DNA from: JBQLZO01 sp052168315
Lineage (GTDB): Bacteria; Planctomycetota; Phycisphaerae; Phycisphaerales; UBA1924
Assembly: GCA_052168315.1 (NCBI GenBank)
Contig: JBQLZO010000072.1
Coordinates: 1-64,000 of the forward strand
Direction: 5' to 3'
Length of the DNA stretch: 64,000 bases
Below, piece by piece: positions 17,320 to 25,420 of the stretch. The notes under the pieces are model-generated. The model ran no database searches. It was not told the DNA's origin and worked only from the letters and a program-made list of their open reading frames with translations. Numbering within the stretch: position 1 is the stretch's first letter; the number at the start of each line of letters is the position of its first letter. The translations under genes were made by a program, and so were the position numbers.

Positions 17320-20300
17320 GAGAGCACCCCCTGCGTGAGCGTGGTGATGGCGTTCGACGGCGCATCGGCGAGGACCGGGAGGCTCATGAGGTGGCCCGGG
17401 CCCTTGGAATGGTGCTCGTCGTGTTCGCCGTGGTTGTCGTGGGTTTCGTGGTGGTGGCCGGGCGGGTGTTCCCATCTGGCCCTGCGGTGCTCATCGACGA
17501 GCGCGGGGTTGGGGTTGCGGATGCGGAGGAGGTGGAGGGTTCTTGGGAGGGTGTTGAGGTAGGCGAGCACGGCGTATCCGCGGGCGGACTGCTGGGCCTG
17601 GTAGACGGCGGAGCCGGCGTTGTTGTTTGAGACATAGTCGTAGATGTCTCCGAAGACGATGGCGTCGGCGGGGCAGGCCTGCTGGCATGCGACCTGGAAG
17701 AAGCCGTCGGGGATGAAATCGAGGTCGGTGATCTTGGTCTCGACGCGTGCGGCGTTGATGCGCTGGATGCAGTAGGTGCACTTTTCCATGACGCCGCGCG
17801 AGCGGACGGTGACATGCGGGTTGTTGCGCATGGTGGCGACTTCGGCGACTGGCTCGCGGAGCCGCGGGGGGATGAGGTGCTGGTTCTGGGGCATGAGGGC
17901 GTCGGAGACCGGCTCGCCGAGCTGGCCGAAGCCGCCCTTGTAGGCCTTGGTGGCGTAGTCGAAGTAGTTGAATCGGCGGACCTTGTAGGGGCAGTTGTTG
18001 GAGCAGTACCGCGTGCCGATGCAGCGGTTGTATGCCATGGTGTTGAGGCCCTCATCCGAGTGGATGGTGGCGTTGACGGGGCAGACGACCTCGCAGGGTG
18101 CGTTCTCGCAGTGGACGCAGGCGACGGGCTGGACGGCGACATCGGGGTTGGCGTACGCCGAGTCGTCCATTTTTTCCGAAGCGTAGTAGCGGTCGACGCG
18201 GATCCAGTGCATCTCGCGTCCCTTGGCAGTCTCGATCTTTCCGACGATGGGGATGTTGTTCTCGGCCTGGCAGGCGACGGTGCAGGCGGCGCAGCCGGTG
18301 CACTTGGTGAGGTCGATGGTCATGCCCCACTGCTGTTGCGGCTTGCCGAACCTGTTGAGCCTGCCGATGGGTCTTCCTTGCTCGTCGAGGATGGGCTGGC
18401 CGTTCTCGTCGGTGGCCCTGTAGGTGATCTTTCCGCCGCGGCGGTGGGGCTCGAGGTAGATCTGCTCGTTGACGGGGGTGTGCGACTCCATGCCGAGCTG
18501 GGAGGCGAAGTTGGCGCCGGTGCGCTTGTTGCCGTAGGCGTCTTTCTTGTATCGGCCGTCGGGGTAGTTGCTGAAGGACTTGTCGCCGAAGGCCTTCCAC
18601 TGTGGGAAGTCGACTTCCCTGAGGATGTCGCGGCCCTCCATGGCCCAGTGGTCCTGGGTGTTTGCGATGAGGTACGGGGCGGCGCCGCGCTTGGGGGTGA
18701 TGGAGTCGGCCTTGGCGACGCGGAGGTTGTCGCGGTTTCTGAGCGGGTAGGTGTTGACGCCGGTGCCCATGCCGACGCGGCCGCAGATGCGGCGGCCGTA
18801 GCCGAGGGTGAGGGCGATGACATTGTCGGGCATCCCGGGCTGGACCCAGATGGGGATGTCGATGGAGTTGCCGTTGGCGTTGATGGTGACGACCTGGACC
18901 TTGTTGTAGAGGGGGCCGTCGAGCTTGCGGGAGGTCTTGAGTCCGAGGCGTTCGGCGGTGTGCTTCGAGATTCGGGCGGGGTTGTCCCAAGAGATCTTGG
19001 TGATGGGGTCCGGGAGTTCCTGGAGCCAGCCGTTGTTGGCGTACCGGCCGTCGTGGACCTTGGGGCAGGGGCTGAAGAGGATGTCGATGGAATCGTCGGT
19101 GGCGGGGATGGAGGCTGCGAGTTCGCCGAGCGCGGTTGCGATGGCGTCGCGCCGGGCCTGGGCGGGGCCGTTTCCGCGGGGGACGGGCCTGAGGTGGAGG
19201 CCGTTCTGGACGAGCTTGCGCCAGGTTGATTCGAAGTCGGCGGGCTGGGCGAGGAAGGTGCGGGCGGTGGCGCGGACGATCTGGTAGGGGTCGGTTTCCT
19301 GCTCGCCTGCGATGGTGGCGAGGAGTTCGAGGTCGGTGCGGCCGTTGAAGAGCGGCGCGATCATGGGCTGGATGACGGAGTAGTGGCCCGAGTCCGAGAC
19401 GGCGTCGCCCCACGACTCGAGGATGTGGGCTTGGGGGATCCACATGCTGGCGGCGGCGGCGGTCTCATCGGCATCGCCGAGGTAGATGCAGTTGGCGGCC
19501 GCTTCGATCATGGCGGCGATGCCGGCGTCGGCGAGGGCGGTGTAGACCGGGTTGCCGCCGATGATGATGAGGGTTCTGCGTGCGGTGGCGGGGAGGGTGC
19601 GCAGGCGGAGGAGGGACTCTGAGGAGACGGCGGACGCATCGTCGCGTTCATCGGTGGGGATGGCGAGGACGGTCTGGGTGAGGTTGCCCAGCGCGGCGTT
19701 GATGGCGTGGACGAGGGCGTGGATCGCGGCGGGCTGGGACTCGCCGGCGGTGACGATGGAGGCGCCGCGTGCGGCGATGAGGTCTTCTGCGATGGCGGCG
19801 AGATCGGCGTCGGAGATGCCGGCGGCGGCGCGCTGGCTCAGGTTCTGGGCCGCGTTGTTGATGGCGGCGGCGAGGCGGTCGCCCGCGGTGCCGGCTCGGG
19901 GCGCGATGGCCTGCGCGAGCCTGATGGCGAGGATGCTGATGTCGGCGGGCCTCAGTGCGTAGCGGTGATCGGCCTGTCCGCCGGTGAGTGTGAGGGTGGA
20001 CTCGGCCGCGTAGAGGCGGGACATGGTGGAGTTCTTGGCCGATGATTCGCCTTGGCCTTCGCGGAGCCTGTTGGCGGCCCATGCCCGGACCCCGGTGAGG
20101 GTGGCGGTTTCTCCGGCGAGGAAGTCATCGTCGAGCGTGAGAACGACCTTGGCGCGGTCGAAGCGGTGCTCGATGCGGTGGGGGCCTCCGAAGGCGAGGC
20201 GTGCGCCCTTGGCGCGCTCGTCGAGGTCGACGGGGTTCCACGCGATCCATGTGGCGCGGGGGAATCGCTTGCGGATGGCATCACGCATGCGGGCGCGCGA

Positions 20301-20978
20301 GGGGCTGGAGGCTTTCTCGACGAGGAAGGTCAGGCCTTCGCCCTGATCGGCGGTGTGGTTGGGGGTGAGGGTGGAGGCGACGAGTGACTGGAACTCGGCC
20401 CACGAGGCGGCCTTGGGCGGGGTAATGTCGGAGTCGGCGGTGTTGAGCCAGTCGGCGAGGGTCTGGGGGTCGCGGTCGGGGTCGTAGAGGGAGAGGACCT
20501 GGGCCTGGGTGGTGGCGATGGACTTTCCGAGCGAGTCTGGGTGTGCGGGGTTGCCTTCGAGCTTGGTGGGCCTGCCTTCGAAGGTCTCTGCGAGGATGGG
20601 CGCGACGCCTCCGGTGGGGAGCGGGATGGACGAGGCGTAGAAGAGTGGCTTGCCGGGGATGATCTCTTCGGGCTTCTGGTTGAAGGCGAGGATCTTGTGG
20701 TCGGGCCTGCGGCATCCGGGGATGGTGGCGGCGCCGGCGAGTGCGAGCGAGGCGCCCATGATCTTGAGGAAGTGCCTGCGTGAGCCGTCGAGGAGTTCGC
20801 TGGCGTGTGCGGGGAATTCGCGCTGGAGGAAGTCTCTGAAGTCGGCGGTGTTGGCGATGTCATCGAGCGAGCGCCAGAAGGTCTTGCCGGTGGCCGCGGA
20901 GACATCGCGGGCGCGGAGCTCGGATTCGATTCGGGCGCCCGCCTTCTTCGTCGTTGGGCATTGATCGATGGTGCTCAT
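17316..20978 (-). CDS. actB: Alternative complex III subunit ActB, molybdopterin-like plus iron-sulfur protein
   Basis: Large periplasmic subunit (1220 residues) combining a molybdopterin-oxidoreductase fold, which in ACIII lacks the cofactor, with a four-cluster ferredoxin domain. A twin-arginine signal (SRRHFLKIMGASLALAGAAT) lies at about 66-85, placed inside a longer N-terminal extension as usual for ActB, and is followed by PGC. The iron-sulfur cysteines are CTGCAACTVACQAEN, CVHCENAPCEVVCPVN, CIGTRYCSNNCPY and CTYCIQRI with CQQACPADAI, in the last third. The start MSTIDQCPTTKK at 20978 fits the conserved N-terminus. It lies 100 bp after actA and overlaps actC by 4 bp. Confidence 0.96.
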   Translation of the reverse strand: MSTIDQCPTTKKAGARIESELRARDVSAATGKTFWRSLDDIANTADFRDFLQREFPAHASELLDGSRRHFLKIMGASLALAGAATIPGCRRPDHKILAFNQKPEEIIPGKPLFYASSIPLPTGGVAPILAETFEGRPTKLEGNPAHPDSLGKSIATTQAQVLSLYDPDRDPQTLADWLNTADSDITPPKAASWAEFQSLVASTLTPNHTADQGEGLTFLVEKASSPSRARMRDAIRKRFPRATWIAWNPVDLDERAKGARLAFGGPHRIEHRFDRAKVVLTLDDDFLAGETATLTGVRAWAANRLREGQGESSAKNSTMSRLYAAESTLTLTGGQADHRYALRPADISILAIRLAQAIAPRAGTAGDRLAAAINNAAQNLSQRAAAGISDADLAAIAEDLIAARGASIVTAGESQPAAIHALVHAINAALGNLTQTVLAIPTDERDDASAVSSESLLRLRTLPATARRTLIIIGGNPVYTALADAGIAAMIEAAANCIYLGDADETAAAASMWIPQAHILESWGDAVSDSGHYSVIQPMIAPLFNGRTDLELLATIAGEQETDPYQIVRATARTFLAQPADFESTWRKLVQNGLHLRPVPRGNGPAQARRDAIATALGELAASIPATDDSIDILFSPCPKVHDGRYANNGWLQELPDPITKISWDNPARISKHTAERLGLKTSRKLDGPLYNKVQVVTINANGNSIDIPIWVQPGMPDNVIALTLGYGRRICGRVGMGTGVNTYPLRNRDNLRVAKADSITPKRGAAPYLIANTQDHWAMEGRDILREVDFPQWKAFGDKSFSNYPDGRYKKDAYGNKRTGANFASQLGMESHTPVNEQIYLEPHRRGGKITYRATDENGQPILDEQGRPIGRLNRFGKPQQQWGMTIDLTKCTGCAACTVACQAENNIPIVGKIETAKGREMHWIRVDRYYASEKMDDSAYANPDVAVQPVACVHCENAPCEVVCPVNATIHSDEGLNTMAYNRCIGTRYCSNNCPYKVRRFNYFDYATKAYKGGFGQLGEPVSDALMPQNQHLIPPRLREPVAEVATMRNNPHVTVRSRGVMEKCTYCIQRINAARVETKITDLDFIPDGFFQVACQQACPADAIVFGDIYDYVSNNNAGSAVYQAQQSARGYAVLAYLNTLPRTLHLLRIRNPNPALVDEHRRARWEHPPGHHHETHDNHGEHDEHHSKGPGHLMSLPVLADAPSNAITTLTQGVLS

Positions 20979-21078
20979 GGGCTGTTCCCGTCGGTGGGCG
21001 TTGCCGGAATCGGCTTGGGTTGCTGTGTGTGGTGGCTGGCGTTGAGTGGGTTCGATGTGTGGTTTGGCGCGGCGTGGA

Positions 21079-21798
21079 TCAGTAGTGGCAGGCGCCGCAG
21101 TCCTGCGGCGGGTCGAGTGCTCTTTCGCGTGCGAGCTGGAGGCCGCGTTCGAGCTGGTTCTCCGCCTGGAGCTGCGCGGCGACGGCGGCGAGGTTTGTGA
21201 TGCGGATGGGTTCGCCGAGCAGGCCATCGACATCGACGAGGTACTGCTCCGGGGCGCGGTGGCACTCAAGGCACCACGCCATTGAGAGGGGCTCTTCCTG
21301 GCGGACGACTCTGAGCCGGTCCATGCGGCCGTGGCAGGAGTAGCAGGAGACGCCGGCGTTGACATGGACGGCGTGGTTGAAGTGCGCGTAGTCGGGGAGC
21401 TTGTGGATGCGACGCCACTGGACGGGCTCGCCGGTGCTCCACGATTCGCGGAGTTCGACGAGGTCCGGGAGGTCGCGGTGGGCCTGCCAGAGCGCTGTGT
21501 TGAGGTACGCGACCTCGCCCTCGCCGGAGTGGCAGTTCATGCATGTGGCGGTGTCGGGGACATTGGCGTGCCCGGACTCTTCGACATGCGTGTGGCAGTA
21601 TCGGCAGTCGATGCCGAGGGTGCCGGCGTGGAGCTGGTGGCTGAATGCGATGGGCTGTTCGGGTTCGTATCCGACTTCCCAGTATGCGGGCGTGAAGTAG
21701 TACCAGACGCCGGCGACGACGCCGATGCCCGCGACGGAGAGTCCGGCGAGGACGGCCGCGGGTACCGCGTTGGCCCAGGAGGGAAAGATGCTCGACAC
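21079..21798 (-). CDS. actA: Alternative complex III subunit ActA, pentaheme cytochrome c
   Basis: Periplasmic multiheme subunit. Five CxxCH motifs are seen: CRYCH, CMNCH, CYSCH, CLECH and CGACH at the very C-terminus, matching the canonical five-heme ActA. One N-terminal helix (AVPAAVLAGLSVAGIGVVAG) anchors it. The GTG start at 21798 (VSSIFPSWANAVP) has AGGAAGG upstream; the open frame further upstream has no such site. Length 239 residues. It is the first gene of the minus-strand respiratory operon and diverges from ctaA. Confidence 0.95.
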   Translation of the reverse strand: MSSIFPSWANAVPAAVLAGLSVAGIGVVAGVWYYFTPAYWEVGYEPEQPIAFSHQLHAGTLGIDCRYCHTHVEESGHANVPDTATCMNCHSGEGEVAYLNTALWQAHRDLPDLVELRESWSTGEPVQWRRIHKLPDYAHFNHAVHVNAGVSCYSCHGRMDRLRVVRQEEPLSMAWCLECHRAPEQYLVDVDGLLGEPIRITNLAAVAAQLQAENQLERGLQLARERALDPPQDCGACHY

Positions 21799-22112
21799 CG
21801 CGGAACCTTCCTGCGTGGTCCGGTTGGTGGTTACGAACTCTCGGGGGTGCGCATCGTCCAATCGGCGCGCATTCCCGACCATCGTCCCAACCGGCTCTTT
21901 CGGCGAACGGAGGACCAATCGTCTGGAATCGAGTGCGGGTGGACGCGCCTTGGGGCGGTCTGGCCGCAATGATTCCGGTATGACAGTACATTTCCGCCTC
22001 TGGAGCACGATCTGTCAAGGGCGTGGGGGCGTGGGATTGGCGAATCGGGCAAACTGAGAACGAGTCTCAACCCAGTCTGAGGGGTCGGCGGCGGGGATTG
22101 CGAGTATTTCCC
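21799..22112. promoter_or_regulatory. Divergent control region between actA and ctaA
   Basis: This 314-bp gap separates two divergent respiratory transcription units, so both promoters should lie here. On the minus strand a perfect TTGACA lies at 22018-22013, but no good -10 box lies 16-18 bp downstream of it, so it is only a candidate -35. An imperfect palindrome, GAGAACGAGTCTC, occurs around 22057-22069 and could be an operator. The region is less GC-rich than the genes around it. No protein-coding frame is convincing. Confidence 0.4.
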
Positions 22113-23645
22113 ATGGATGATTGTGCTGCTGGTTTGGTGGGCGGGTCGGCGGACGCGGGGGCGAGCGGGCGGCGCGGCGGGTTGGCGCTTCCGGTGCTGA
22201 CGGTGGGGTTCGCGACGGCGGTGGTGATGTGGATCGTGGGGTATGTGACACACTTTCCTGGGCTGGGGACACCGGCGTGGGTGGTGGCGGGGCTGTTCGC
22301 GGTGGTGCAGTTGGGTGGGGGCGTGCTGGCGTGGCGGCTGGCGGGCGATCGCCGGGTGGTGGTGGGCGCGGGCGGTGGGCTGGTGGCTTCGTTGATCAAC
22401 CTTCTAATTGTGGGGTCGATCATCGGGTCGGCGGATGATCCGAACGCGCTGCGGGAGGGGTGGGTGGGGATGGTGGTGGGGACGCTGGTGTTCGGGGTGT
22501 TGCTGGGCGGGGCGGGGGCGTGGGTGGCGGGGGTGGTGAGGGAGCGTCGCGGTGGGGAAGCGGGTGGGGAGTCGGGCGGGGCGCGGGTGTGGCTGGCGCG
22601 GTTCGCGGTGGTGGCGGCGTTGTCGGGAGTGCCGGTGCTGTTGTCGGGTGGGCTGGTGACCTCGACGGCATCCGGGCTGGCGGTGCCGGACTGGCCGGCG
22701 TCGTACGACGCGATGATGTTCCTGTTTCCGCTGCAGGACATGACGGGGGGGATCTACTACGAGCATGCGCACCGGCTGTTTGGCTCGCTGGTGGGGCTGA
22801 CGGTGCTGGTGTTCATGGTGTGCGTGCTGGTGTGGGAGCCGCGTCGGTCGGTGAAGGCGATGGCGGTGGCGGCGTTCGCGCTGGTGGTGGTGCAGGGAGT
22901 TCTGGGCGGGGTGCGGGTGACGGCGGCGGTGGATGAGAAGCCGCGGGAAGTGGTGGTGGGCGCGGATGGCATGGGGGTGGAGCGATGGTCGCTTCCGGAC
23001 GAGGGTGTGCCGCACAACTACGCGGCGGCTCGGGACCATGAGGGGTCGGTGGCGCTGGCGATGGTGCACGGGATCTCGGGTCAGTTGACCTTCGCGCTGC
23101 TGTGTGTTGTGGCGTGCGCTGCGGCGGTGCGGTGGGCGCGGTTGGATGTGGCTGGTGATGTCGGCGGGGATGGGGTGCGGGATCGTTGGTTGCGGGGTCT
23201 TTCGTTCGTGCTGCTCGGGGCGCTGGTGGTGCAGTTGACGCTGGGGGCGGGGCTGCGCCACTTCGGGCATGTGGGGTTCTTGCACACGCACATCGCGATG
23301 TCGGTGGTGGTGGTGTGTGTGGCGGCGTTCGCGGGGCTGCGGAGCGCTTCGCGGCGCGGGGCGGGGTTCGGCGCGATCCCGGTGCTGGGCAAGGCGATCG
23401 TCGGGCTGGTGCTGGTGCAGTTCGCGCTGGGGTGGGCGACGCTGTTCCTGGTGATGCCGTACGACGGATCGGAGGACTCGGTGGGGGCGATCGCGATGGC
23501 GACGGTGCACCAGGCGACTGGGGCTGCGCTGCTGGGGTGCGCGGCGATGCTGGCGGCGTGGTCGTGGCGGCTGCTGGGGCGCGGTGGTGCCGCGGCCGGA
23601 TCGGATGCGGGCGCGGTTGGCGGGGCGATGGGGGCGGCGGTTTGA
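22113..23645 (+). CDS. ctaA: Heme A synthase (COX15/CtaA family)
   Basis: Oxidises the C8 methyl of heme O to make heme A for the oxidase encoded on the other strand. The core shows GGLVTSTASGLAVPDWP, YEHAHRLFGSLVGL, VVVQGVLGGVRVT, MVHGISGQLTFALL, GLRHFGHVGFLHTHIAMS and VHQATGAALLG, which together supply the family's paired heme-ligand histidines. An N-terminal extension of about 150 residues holds extra hydrophobic segments and precedes the usual eight-helix core, making 510 residues against about 310-360 usual. The ATG at 22113 (MDDCAAGLV) is chosen over an in-frame upstream start that lacks a site. No heme O synthase gene is in the window. Confidence 0.9.
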   Translation: MDDCAAGLVGGSADAGASGRRGGLALPVLTVGFATAVVMWIVGYVTHFPGLGTPAWVVAGLFAVVQLGGGVLAWRLAGDRRVVVGAGGGLVASLINLLIVGSIIGSADDPNALREGWVGMVVGTLVFGVLLGGAGAWVAGVVRERRGGEAGGESGGARVWLARFAVVAALSGVPVLLSGGLVTSTASGLAVPDWPASYDAMMFLFPLQDMTGGIYYEHAHRLFGSLVGLTVLVFMVCVLVWEPRRSVKAMAVAAFALVVVQGVLGGVRVTAAVDEKPREVVVGADGMGVERWSLPDEGVPHNYAAARDHEGSVALAMVHGISGQLTFALLCVVACAAAVRWARLDVAGDVGGDGVRDRWLRGLSFVLLGALVVQLTLGAGLRHFGHVGFLHTHIAMSVVVVCVAAFAGLRSASRRGAGFGAIPVLGKAIVGLVLVQFALGWATLFLVMPYDGSEDSVGAIAMATVHQATGAALLGCAAMLAAWSWRLLGRGGAAAGSDAGAVGGAMGAAV

Positions 23646-23671
23646 GGTGTGGGCGGGGTGCGGCGGTCGGT

Positions 23672-24385
23672 TCAGTGCGCATCGCGCTGCGTGGGGAGGT
23701 TGTCGGGTGGCCGCCAGCGATCGGGCTGGCTGACCGCGCGGTCGAGGAGCGGGAGGAAGCGGGTGATGGGGATCTCGTGGCCGCCGAAGGTGGCGACATG
23801 GTCCGTGGTCATCTGGGTGTCGAAGAGTTCGAACCCGCAGCGTTCGAGGTGATGGATGAGGGTGATGAGGCAGACCTTGGAGGCGTCGGTGCCGTCGAGT
23901 GGGTGGCGGGCGCCGTCTGGTTGGCGGGGGCGTGGGATGTTGAACATGGATTCGGCGAAGAAGGCGGCGCCGAGGGCGACGCCGTAGACGCCGGCGACGA
24001 GGGCGGTTTCGTCGGTGCGGGCGTCGGTGCGCCATGCCTCGATGGAGTGGGCGTAGCCCGCGGAGTGGAGGTGGTTGTACCAGTCGATGAGTTGGCGGCT
24101 GAGCCAGACACCATCGACGGCTGATCGCGCGGGGGCGCAGTTTCTGATGACCTGTGGGAAGGCCTTGTCGCAGGTGAGTGTGAAGCGTTGTTGGTTGATG
24201 GTGCGCTGGAGGCGTTTGGGGATATGGAGCGCGCCGGGGGTATTGAGCGGGAGGATGCCCCGGGGATCGGCGAAGAACCAATTGATGGGTCCGCGCGTGC
24301 CATCGGCCATGGGGAAGACGCCGCGGCGGTAGGCGTCGAGCAATCCCTGGACGATGGTCTCGGGATCGGGGTGCTTGGGGTGCAT
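23672..24385 (-). CDS. aat: Leucyl/phenylalanyl-tRNA-protein transferase
   Basis: Adds Leu or Phe to the N-terminus of proteins with basic N-termini, feeding the N-end rule degradation path. Recognised from GLLDAYRRGVFPMADG, WFFADPRGILPL, AYAHSIEAW-like text (GYAHSIEAW), GVYGVALGAAFFAESMFN and SKVCLITLIHHL with FELFDTQMTTDH, in the order of the family. The start MHPKHPDPETI at 24385 gives 237 residues, the usual length; the frame is open further upstream into gmhA and is rejected. It lies 31 bp after gmhA on the same strand and converges with ctaA, whose stop is 26 bp away. Confidence 0.93.
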   Translation of the reverse strand: MHPKHPDPETIVQGLLDAYRRGVFPMADGTRGPINWFFADPRGILPLNTPGALHIPKRLQRTINQQRFTLTCDKAFPQVIRNCAPARSAVDGVWLSRQLIDWYNHLHSAGYAHSIEAWRTDARTDETALVAGVYGVALGAAFFAESMFNIPRPRQPDGARHPLDGTDASKVCLITLIHHLERCGFELFDTQMTTDHVATFGGHEIPITRFLPLLDRAVSQPDRWRPPDNLPTQRDAH

Positions 24386-24416
24386 GGGGGCGGGGTCGGT
24401 TCTGATGGGGGCGGAG

Positions 24417-24998
24417 TTACTGGTGCGGTTCGACGGCGTCGAGGATGAGGTGGAGGATGAGCTGGTGGGCTTCCTGGATGCGTTCGGTCTGATCGCTGGG
24501 GACGATGAGGGGGTGGTCGCAGAGGGGTACGGCGGGGCCACCGCCTTTGCCGAGCATCGCGATGGTGGTCGCGCCGGCTGCGCGTGCGGCTCGGAGGGCG
24601 TGGAGGATGTTGGGTGACTTGCCGCTGGTTGTGAATGCGACGAGGCAGTCGCCGGGGCGGGCGAGGGCCTGGAGCTGTCGTTCGAAGATGTGGTCGTAGC
24701 CGAAGTCGTTGGCGATGCAGGTGAGGGCGGTGGGGTCGGCGTTGAGCGAGATGGCCCTGAGGGGTCGCCGGTCGCGCTTGTATCGGCCGATGAGTTCTTC
24801 GGCGAGGTGCATTGATTGTGCGGCGGAGCCGCCGTTGCCGCAGGTGTAGATGGTGGCGTTGTTGTTGAGGGATGTTTGGATGGCGGCGCAGGCGTCGGCG
24901 ATGGCGGGGGCGATGGCGTTGAGGGCGCGGAGGGTGTCGGCGGCGCGATCGATGGTGGCGCGGATGTCGGTGTGCGGGGGTGTGGGGTGCTCGGTCAT
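24417..24998 (-). CDS. gmhA: Phosphoheptose isomerase / SIS-domain protein
   Basis: Single SIS domain protein of 193 residues. It matches sedoheptulose-7-phosphate isomerase, first step of ADP-heptose synthesis for the LPS inner core. Seen motifs are TIYTCGNGGSAAQSMHLAEE near the middle, FTTSGKSPNILHAL and the C-terminal RIQEAHQLILHLIL. The related DnaA-binding DiaA has the same fold, so the activity is inferred. The start MTEHPTPPHTDI at 24998 fits family length; the frame is open upstream but lacks a site. It is followed 31 bp later by aat. Confidence 0.85.
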   Translation of the reverse strand: MTEHPTPPHTDIRATIDRAADTLRALNAIAPAIADACAAIQTSLNNNATIYTCGNGGSAAQSMHLAEELIGRYKRDRRPLRAISLNADPTALTCIANDFGYDHIFERQLQALARPGDCLVAFTTSGKSPNILHALRAARAAGATTIAMLGKGGGPAVPLCDHPLIVPSDQTERIQEAHQLILHLILDAVEPHQ

Positions 24999-25180
24999 GG
25001 TGAGGCCCTGGTGGGTTTGGGTGGCGGGGCGTGGTCGGGACGGAGATTGGGGGAGTGTGGCGTCCGTTGGGGGTTGGTGCCGGGGTTGGTTGCGGGGTTG
25101 GGGCGGGCGGGGCGATTGCGGGGGCGAGGAGGGCGTGCTGAAGATCGTTGGGGATGGGCGATCTGCGGTCGATGGTGCCC

Positions 25181-25186
25181 TACAAT
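25181..25186 (+). promoter_or_regulatory. -10 box before tRNA-Lys
   Basis: TACAAT, five of six matches to TATAAT, lies 44 bp before the tRNA in an otherwise very GC-rich stretch. No convincing -35 element is seen at 16-18 bp upstream. Confidence 0.4.
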
Positions 25187-25230
25187 CGTCCCCTTCCGAT
25201 CGCGGGCGAATCGGCATGCGATCGGGGAGC

Positions 25231-25304
25231 GGGGACGTAGCTCAGTCTGGTAGAGCATCGGACTTTTAATCCGCTGGTCCAGGGTTCGAATCCCTGCGTC
25301 CCCA
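25231..25304 (+). tRNA. tRNA-Lys (anticodon TTT)
   Basis: A full cloverleaf can be folded. The acceptor stem pairs GGGGACG (25231-25237) with CGTCCCC (25297-25303). The D arm GCTC..GAGC, an anticodon loop CTTTTAA with anticodon TTT, and a T arm CAGGG-TTCGAAT-CCCTG complete it. The outermost anticodon-stem pair appears to be a T-C mismatch. CCA is not encoded. It lies between gmhA (divergent) and the SNF2 gene. Confidence 0.96.
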
Positions 25305-25420
25305 TTGGAGAGGATGGTTGGCCGGTTGGGCGCGTGGGGCGTTGGGCGTCCGGGCGCGGGGTCGGGAACGGGTTGGAGCTGGGTCGGGCTGGGGGGATTG
25401 GAAGGAGCGAGCGGTCGTCG

